Shown here in pieces: positions 40,485 to 45,447 of a DNA stretch of 45,447 bases. Source of the stretch: Candidatus Desulfobacula maris. Lineage in GTDB: Bacteria > Desulfobacterota > Desulfobacteria > Desulfobacterales > Desulfobacteraceae. The notes beneath the pieces were generated by a model. That model saw nothing but the letters and a program-made list of their open reading frames with translations. It did not search any database and was not told the origin of the DNA. A program made the translations under genes and the position numbers. Numbering within the stretch: the stretch's first letter is position 1; each line of letters starts with the position of its first letter. The DNA lies in assembly GCA_014383445.1 (NCBI GenBank), contig JACNHV010000252.1, positions 1-45,447 of the forward strand, in the 5' to 3' direction.

Positions 40485-42023
40485 TCAAACAATTTGTAAA
40501 GCCTTTACCGGATCAAGCATGGAAATTCTTTTAATGATTGTTTCAATCAATTGTTCATGCTGACCTTTTTTTTGAAGCCGGAGACCTGTTAAAACCAGAG
40601 ACAAGGCTTTAATGGCATTTTCAGGCTCCCATGTTTCCAAATTAAATTTATTAATATTTTCTAAAATATCATCAATATATGATGCTGCTATTTTTAGCTG
40701 TTTTGAATTGATCAATAACTGGCACAATCCTGTTTTCCACAAAAATCGTTCCCGTTCTGATTTGGCTTTTAACAGATGTTCTTGAAAAAGCAAAAGGGCT
40801 TTGTCCAGTTGTTTTTCTTTAATCAATTGTTGTGCAGCAATCATTTGCTGTGAAATGATTTGATTGATGCCGCCAGTCCCTCCTGCATCACTGGAATCGG
40901 TTTTGCCTGCATCTTTGGACTTAAGTTGTTTGATCCATTCAAGAGTCGCAGAATCGGCAAATGGTGTTCCATCTGAAAATGAAAGTTTTTCAATTCCTTT
41001 AAGCGTTTGAACAAACAATGCTGTTTCAGCTTCAATTACCAGGGCAACCTCAGGATGATTCATCTGTTCCATGCTCTCAGCCACATAGCGACTCAAATCC
41101 AGCCAGAAAAGGAACTGTCTGACCCTGCCTTCGCATGAATCAGTCAGAGCCTCCCAATTACCTGAATCATATAGCCCTGTTATTGAGGATATAATCTGGT
41201 CATCCGGCGGGGGGATCATTGTTTTTCCACCTGTTGCTACGGGCAGTTTATCCAGGGTTGCCCATGCTGCAATTCTGCTCAGCCGATAGGGTAAAGGCTG
41301 ATACTTATTTTTTTTTTTCAGACCGGATATTGATTTGCCAAGAATACTTAATCCCTGCCCAACCATTGCCGAGGCATCAGTGTCAGAATCCAACAGCGGT
41401 TCAGCAATCATTTTTTTTGTAGCCGGCTGTCCTTTTGACGTGCCTGTTCCTGGCTCTGGCGCATTTTCCCCCGCGGCTTCTATGGCTTTTTCAGAAATTG
41501 TCTCCTTGATTCTTTTTATCATGGGAATCAAAAGAGGAGCATCTTCCATGGATTCCCCTAAAAATTTATCAATAAAGTTCATATCATCAATAAGGATGTC
41601 ACGTTTTTCTTTTTCCCAGATAACCGGATCAACACTCGATATGAACTCAATTGTTTTTTCTGACCACCAGGCAATGATACCTCTTCTGCCCTTCATTCGT
41701 TTTTTGGGAGGGAACATGGTTTCCCAGTAATTTTTCAGAAGCTCTTTTAAAACATGGATGCCCTGGCACAGGCCTTCCAGGCCCTGTGTTTTCATCAGAC
41801 CATAATTCAGATAGCTTACCACCTGTAGATGTTTTGATTCTTTTTCAAGGATTTGGACGGACAGATTAATCACTGTATCCCAATTAATGCCGGAACTGAC
41901 GGAAGGGGAGCTCAGCTTGGCAATTTCCTGTGAAAGAGATTCAAAACTAGGCTCATATTTCACATCTTTTCCGGCAGGGGCATCTTCCGATATCGGGGTA
42001 TTTCCTAACTTAATAATCTCCAT
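40485..42023 (-). CDS. tssA: TssA cap/baseplate organiser (ImpA_N domain)
   Basis: This 512-residue protein has an ImpA_N domain. It opens with GNTPISEDAPAGKDVKYEPS, and the core motif is NYWETMFPPKKRMKGRRG, followed by a linker and a helical C-terminal part (YVAESMEQMNHPEVALVIEA onward). TssA primes tail assembly and caps the growing sheath. It starts 11 bp after tssM. The long form resembles the class with an extended C-terminal domain; which subclass is not clear from sequence alone. Confidence 0.93.
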   Translation of the reverse strand: MEIIKLGNTPISEDAPAGKDVKYEPSFESLSQEIAKLSSPSVSSGINWDTVINLSVQILEKESKHLQVVSYLNYGLMKTQGLEGLCQGIHVLKELLKNYWETMFPPKKRMKGRRGIIAWWSEKTIEFISSVDPVIWEKEKRDILIDDMNFIDKFLGESMEDAPLLIPMIKRIKETISEKAIEAAGENAPEPGTGTSKGQPATKKMIAEPLLDSDTDASAMVGQGLSILGKSISGLKKKNKYQPLPYRLSRIAAWATLDKLPVATGGKTMIPPPDDQIISSITGLYDSGNWEALTDSCEGRVRQFLFWLDLSRYVAESMEQMNHPEVALVIEAETALFVQTLKGIEKLSFSDGTPFADSATLEWIKQLKSKDAGKTDSSDAGGTGGINQIISQQMIAAQQLIKEKQLDKALLLFQEHLLKAKSERERFLWKTGLCQLLINSKQLKIAASYIDDILENINKFNLETWEPENAIKALSLVLTGLRLQKKGQHEQLIETIIKRISMLDPVKALQIV

Positions 42024-42034
42024 AATGGATACTC

Positions 42035-45000
42035 TTATTTAATTTCATTATTTATGGAGGCAAACTTCCTGATCCAGGGAGAATATCTGGAAGCAGAATC
42101 AGACAAGTCTTCCAATGATTTTTGAGCGCTTTGAAAAGTAGCAAATGATCCAAAAATCAGATTATATGTTTTTTGACCGTTTAACTGGCTTTCATAAATA
42201 GCAGCATTCTCAAGCAGACTGTTTTCCTCTGCAAACTCAATTATTTTTTCTTTATGAGGCCCCAGCATGACATGAAGGGTATAGTGGGTTGTTTCCTGTT
42301 TGAGTATCCAGTCTTCTGCCTGTATAGAATTATTATCATGAACCTCTTTTTCAGATGATGATTTAACCGGTTGCGCATTAACCTCATCTTTAACTTTGTC
42401 TTTAACCTGCGGGACCTGGGTGTTATCAAATTTTGGAACAGAATTTTCATTGGTATTTTCTGCTTTTTCAATATCAACTCTGTCCAATAAAGGAAGATCA
42501 CCTGTGAATTCATAGGAAAGCGTTATTGCTGAAATGTCTTTTTCCATTAAAGCTTCTCTTTGTTCAGGAAATTCATCACTGATAAACGTTCTGGAATCAT
42601 AGTTGAAATCTTTTACAAACTCAAAAAAGGTTTGATACTCTTTCAACAGGCTTATTTCAGGAAATTGTATGGTCAACACCACCTTGCCGCAGTTTGCAGG
42701 TTCCCAGTTAAATTTCATGGATTCAGGATAGTTATTGTTTTCAAAACGAATAACTAAATCTTTGCATTGCATCCATATAATACTTGCAACAGGTTTCACC
42801 TTTGCAGATGCATTCACTTCCATGGGAAGTGTTTTCATTGAAAGGATGTATTGATCTTTCAACCTGATTTCCGGTTTCTGTTTTTTAATCGGTGGTGCTT
42901 TTTCTACGGGTTTTTCCACTATCGGATATTTGCCGGTTTTCTGCCTGTAATTCTTGAATATGAAATCAGGAATGACCGGGGGCCGCCGATCCAGAAAATT
43001 CAATACTGGTTCAATGTCATTGACCTCATAAGAAACTGTTATGTCAGTTACATTATTATTGGTTAAATATCCGGCATGCTCCGGGAAATCAGTAACATTG
43101 AATATTTTTGTGCCGTCTTGAAAGTCCGACAAAAACTGGGCAAACCCTAACCGGCCTTTATATTTTTTTTGCAGTAATGAGTCTCCGAACTGTATTTCCA
43201 AAACAACATCGCCACAGGTTCCCGGCCGCCAGGTGAATTTTTGTGTCTCTGGAAAATTGGTATTGACAAGCTGTGTCTTTTCATCTGCACATTCCATCTT
43301 CAGGGTATTTGAATAGGGTCTTATCCTGGCTTCATTGTTTACGCTTATGGGCAGAGTTGTGATTGAAACTATGTATTCATCCTGCTGCTCCAGGGTAAGC
43401 TGCTCTCCTTTATTTAATAATTTAAAAAACCGGTTGTTGAAAGGAAGATTAAGACCAAATGCATTTTTGGATGAAAAACCGGTTTTGTTCTGGCCAATAA
43501 AGGCAGATGCCTCTTCATTGATAAATTGCCAGATGACACCAGTACTCTTATCAAACATGATGGAATAATATTTATCCGGGTCAATACTATAGGCTGCACT
43601 TAAAACAATCTCTTCCCATTTATCCTGTAAATATTTTACACTTTGATGAATGCCGTATTCAGCAAGAAAATCAAAAGGTCCCTTTATTAAATTCTGGACA
43701 ACGGGAGATACATCGTTCTGTATTAAAAAAGAATTTAATTTTAATAAATTATCATAGGTCAGGTTGAAAGGCTCCTGCTGTTTAGACGGGTCAGACAATG
43801 CTTTGAAAAAATCTGCAAACATGTGAAAGCCTTTTTCACTATACGATGTTGCCGAAGCTATTGTTTTAAGGCTGTCGGCATAATCATTCCACACTTCGGC
43901 AAATTTCAATTTATATTCAAGATCAGCTGCATGATTCTTGTTGATGGGCTTATAAATTTTTTCTGATGTTTTTCCTAATTTTTCTGAAATTTTTTCCTTT
44001 GTGAGTGAAAGTTTGGCCATGAATGACCCCTCTTTTTTTTCCACCTCCGTTTGGGCCAGATATTTGATCTCTTTGAGTGTTACAACTGTTCCTGCCCAGG
44101 CAGGTTCAAGGTTAATCTGGGATTTGATCCATTCAAACTCATCCCCCATCTTTGCCATAAGCAGGAAATAAGGATTCTGATCCGTGGTCATTAAGGTCCC
44201 TAAATCTGTCCAGTTATCAATCAGGGATTTCCAGTTTCTGCCGTGAGGAAACACTGAAGCGAAATCAAACCATGCCCGGTAAAATTCCTTTGCATACCAT
44301 GCCCAGAAATCGTTCTCCATTTGCAAAAAATCATCCTGGCTGGCAAAGGCCTTTTGAATCATCTGAATGAATTGACTTATCTCTTGTCTTCCTGTCCGGG
44401 TAAAAGCCCCATTAACATGTGCCTTTGAGTCCAGTTTGGACTGATTAATTTGATACCCTTTTAAAAAAGTAAAAATATCAATATCAGGGGTTAAACACAC
44501 CAGACGGCTCAAAAGCCAGTTAAAACTGTCGCTGTTAACAGCAATTTGTGACAAGGTTTTTTGAAATACCTCAAGTTTTCTAACAAAGTAAGAATGATCA
44601 TCATTCCAGGTTAGGTAGGAATAATAAATATTGACAAATTTTGAGGCAACAGCTTTTGGTATGCCGGGATCAAGAGAGGGGAGTAAGTTGCGGATAGTTT
44701 TTTCAAACTCTTTTTTATCGGGAAAAGAATCATTCTGAATCGCCTTTTTCAGAATAGTAATTCTTTGAATCGTATAAACAGCCCTTTCAACAATATCTTC
44801 ATCAGACGTCATGGAATTGGTGGTTTTGATTTTTTCAAAAAAAAGATCATCCATTAGGTCTACAACATTTTTTCCGGCATCATTAACAAATTTTTCTTTT
44901 AAGTTTTTTTCAAGCGCAAGACTCTGATTCAGGCCCAGCCTGGGAAGTATCCAGTTATCATTACTGGTTTGAAGTTTTTCGATTTCAAATCTTTGCCTGT

Positions 45001-45447
45001 CAAGAAGAAGAATTGTTTCAGCTGTATTGGATACCATTGATTGGGTTTTAAAAAAACCGGGGTCAAAACTGTTTAGCGCCCTTACATTATTAAAATAAGA
45101 AAATGCCATAACCCCGCTCATGGCCAGGCAGATCAACATAAGTGAAAAAATACCAAGGGTGAGTGTTGTTTTTCTCCACATGATAAATTCAGACAACGGC
45201 GAAAAAATATTTCTGTCTTTGGGTAAAATGGCACTGAAAAAACTTCTTAGAAAAAATCCCTTGTTCTGATCCACAGATACTTCATTATTATATGTGATGC
45301 CAGTGGTCTTTAAAAATTCTGACCCGGGTTGTCCTTTTCTGCAGGCACTGGAAAAATAGATCCCTCGAAAAAGCGGGGTTGCCTGATAAATATCATCCCC
45401 AAATAGAGACTGAACATAGGATTCCAGGCCAGGTTTTAAGTTCATAA
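42035..45447 (-). CDS. tssM: TssM (IcmF) membrane-complex protein, 5' end outside window
   Basis: The visible part is 1136 residues and the frame runs off the window edge, so the cytosolic NTPase half and the first two helices are missing. It starts in the pre-membrane region (TPLFRGIYFSSACRKGQPGS), with a helix at about 92-115 (LGIFSLMLICLAMSGVMAF). A long periplasmic region follows. Its C-terminus is unusual: two copies of a beta domain (about 690-830, IVSITTLPISVN; about 865-1005, ILSMKTLPMEVN), then a linker and a terminal SPOR-like domain (about 1050-1130, YTLHVMLGPHKEKI, YNLIFGSFATFQSAQKSL). TssM spans the envelope with TssL and TssJ. SPOR domains bind peptidoglycan. Confidence 0.93.
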   Translation of the reverse strand, partial: MNLKPGLESYVQSLFGDDIYQATPLFRGIYFSSACRKGQPGSEFLKTTGITYNNEVSVDQNKGFFLRSFFSAILPKDRNIFSPLSEFIMWRKTTLTLGIFSLMLICLAMSGVMAFSYFNNVRALNSFDPGFFKTQSMVSNTAETILLLDRQRFEIEKLQTSNDNWILPRLGLNQSLALEKNLKEKFVNDAGKNVVDLMDDLFFEKIKTTNSMTSDEDIVERAVYTIQRITILKKAIQNDSFPDKKEFEKTIRNLLPSLDPGIPKAVASKFVNIYYSYLTWNDDHSYFVRKLEVFQKTLSQIAVNSDSFNWLLSRLVCLTPDIDIFTFLKGYQINQSKLDSKAHVNGAFTRTGRQEISQFIQMIQKAFASQDDFLQMENDFWAWYAKEFYRAWFDFASVFPHGRNWKSLIDNWTDLGTLMTTDQNPYFLLMAKMGDEFEWIKSQINLEPAWAGTVVTLKEIKYLAQTEVEKKEGSFMAKLSLTKEKISEKLGKTSEKIYKPINKNHAADLEYKLKFAEVWNDYADSLKTIASATSYSEKGFHMFADFFKALSDPSKQQEPFNLTYDNLLKLNSFLIQNDVSPVVQNLIKGPFDFLAEYGIHQSVKYLQDKWEEIVLSAAYSIDPDKYYSIMFDKSTGVIWQFINEEASAFIGQNKTGFSSKNAFGLNLPFNNRFFKLLNKGEQLTLEQQDEYIVSITTLPISVNNEARIRPYSNTLKMECADEKTQLVNTNFPETQKFTWRPGTCGDVVLEIQFGDSLLQKKYKGRLGFAQFLSDFQDGTKIFNVTDFPEHAGYLTNNNVTDITVSYEVNDIEPVLNFLDRRPPVIPDFIFKNYRQKTGKYPIVEKPVEKAPPIKKQKPEIRLKDQYILSMKTLPMEVNASAKVKPVASIIWMQCKDLVIRFENNNYPESMKFNWEPANCGKVVLTIQFPEISLLKEYQTFFEFVKDFNYDSRTFISDEFPEQREALMEKDISAITLSYEFTGDLPLLDRVDIEKAENTNENSVPKFDNTQVPQVKDKVKDEVNAQPVKSSSEKEVHDNNSIQAEDWILKQETTHYTLHVMLGPHKEKIIEFAEENSLLENAAIYESQLNGQKTYNLIFGSFATFQSAQKSLEDLSDSASRYSPWIRKFASINNEIK

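Overview
The window is a low-GC bacterial stretch whose gene set fits a marine, sulfate-reducer-like member of the Desulfobacterota (Desulfobacteraceae type). The reasons are SpoIIE phosphatase/RsbW partner switching, a sigma-54 promoter, a SulP-STAS-cNMP transporter and a T6SS with DUF2169, DUF3540 and DUF4150 cargo genes. The taxonomy is inference. No rRNA, tRNA, CRISPR array or intact insertion sequence was seen.

Region 1 (1-8.7 kb) is a signalling neighbourhood. A GAF-SpoIIE phosphatase and an RsbW-like kinase form a tight pair, with a perfect 12-bp-arm hairpin between them. Next comes a secreted Asn/Pro repeat protein behind a textbook -24/-12 promoter. The minus strand then carries a GAF histidine kinase with two MshEN-like motifs at its N-terminus, a small exported protein, and a SulP permease fused to STAS and cyclic-nucleotide-binding domains.

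Region 2 (8.7-20.2 kb) is the least familiar part. On the minus strand are a Cache-HAMP-SpoIIE phosphatase, an ornithine/alanine-racemase-like PLP enzyme, a truncated sensor fragment, an orphan ABC_sub_bind protein, a D-Ala-D-Ala-ligase-like ATP-grasp enzyme and a formyltransferase. Divergently transcribed are a membrane sensor without a recognised output domain, an MFS transporter fused to a similar sensor, and a second orphan ABC_sub_bind protein. A GNAT acyltransferase gene converges on that last gene. Together these look like a module that makes, senses and exports a small modified amino-acid or dipeptide molecule. That role is inference and I know of no description of it.

Region 3 (20.5-45.4 kb) is one long minus-strand type VI secretion cluster. 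In transcription order it reads tssM (5' end outside the window), tssA, tssB, tssC, hcp, a 330-bp gap, tssE, tssF, tssG, clpV, an unrecognised gene, vgrG, DUF2169-coiled coil-pentapeptide, pentapeptide, DUF3540, PAAR-like DUF4150, DUF3467 and a TssB-TssC fusion. The components tssJ, tssK and tssL are not in the window. Unusual points are a TssM with a duplicated C-terminal domain and a terminal SPOR domain, a 1145-residue VgrG, and a second, fused sheath-like protein at the end of the operon.
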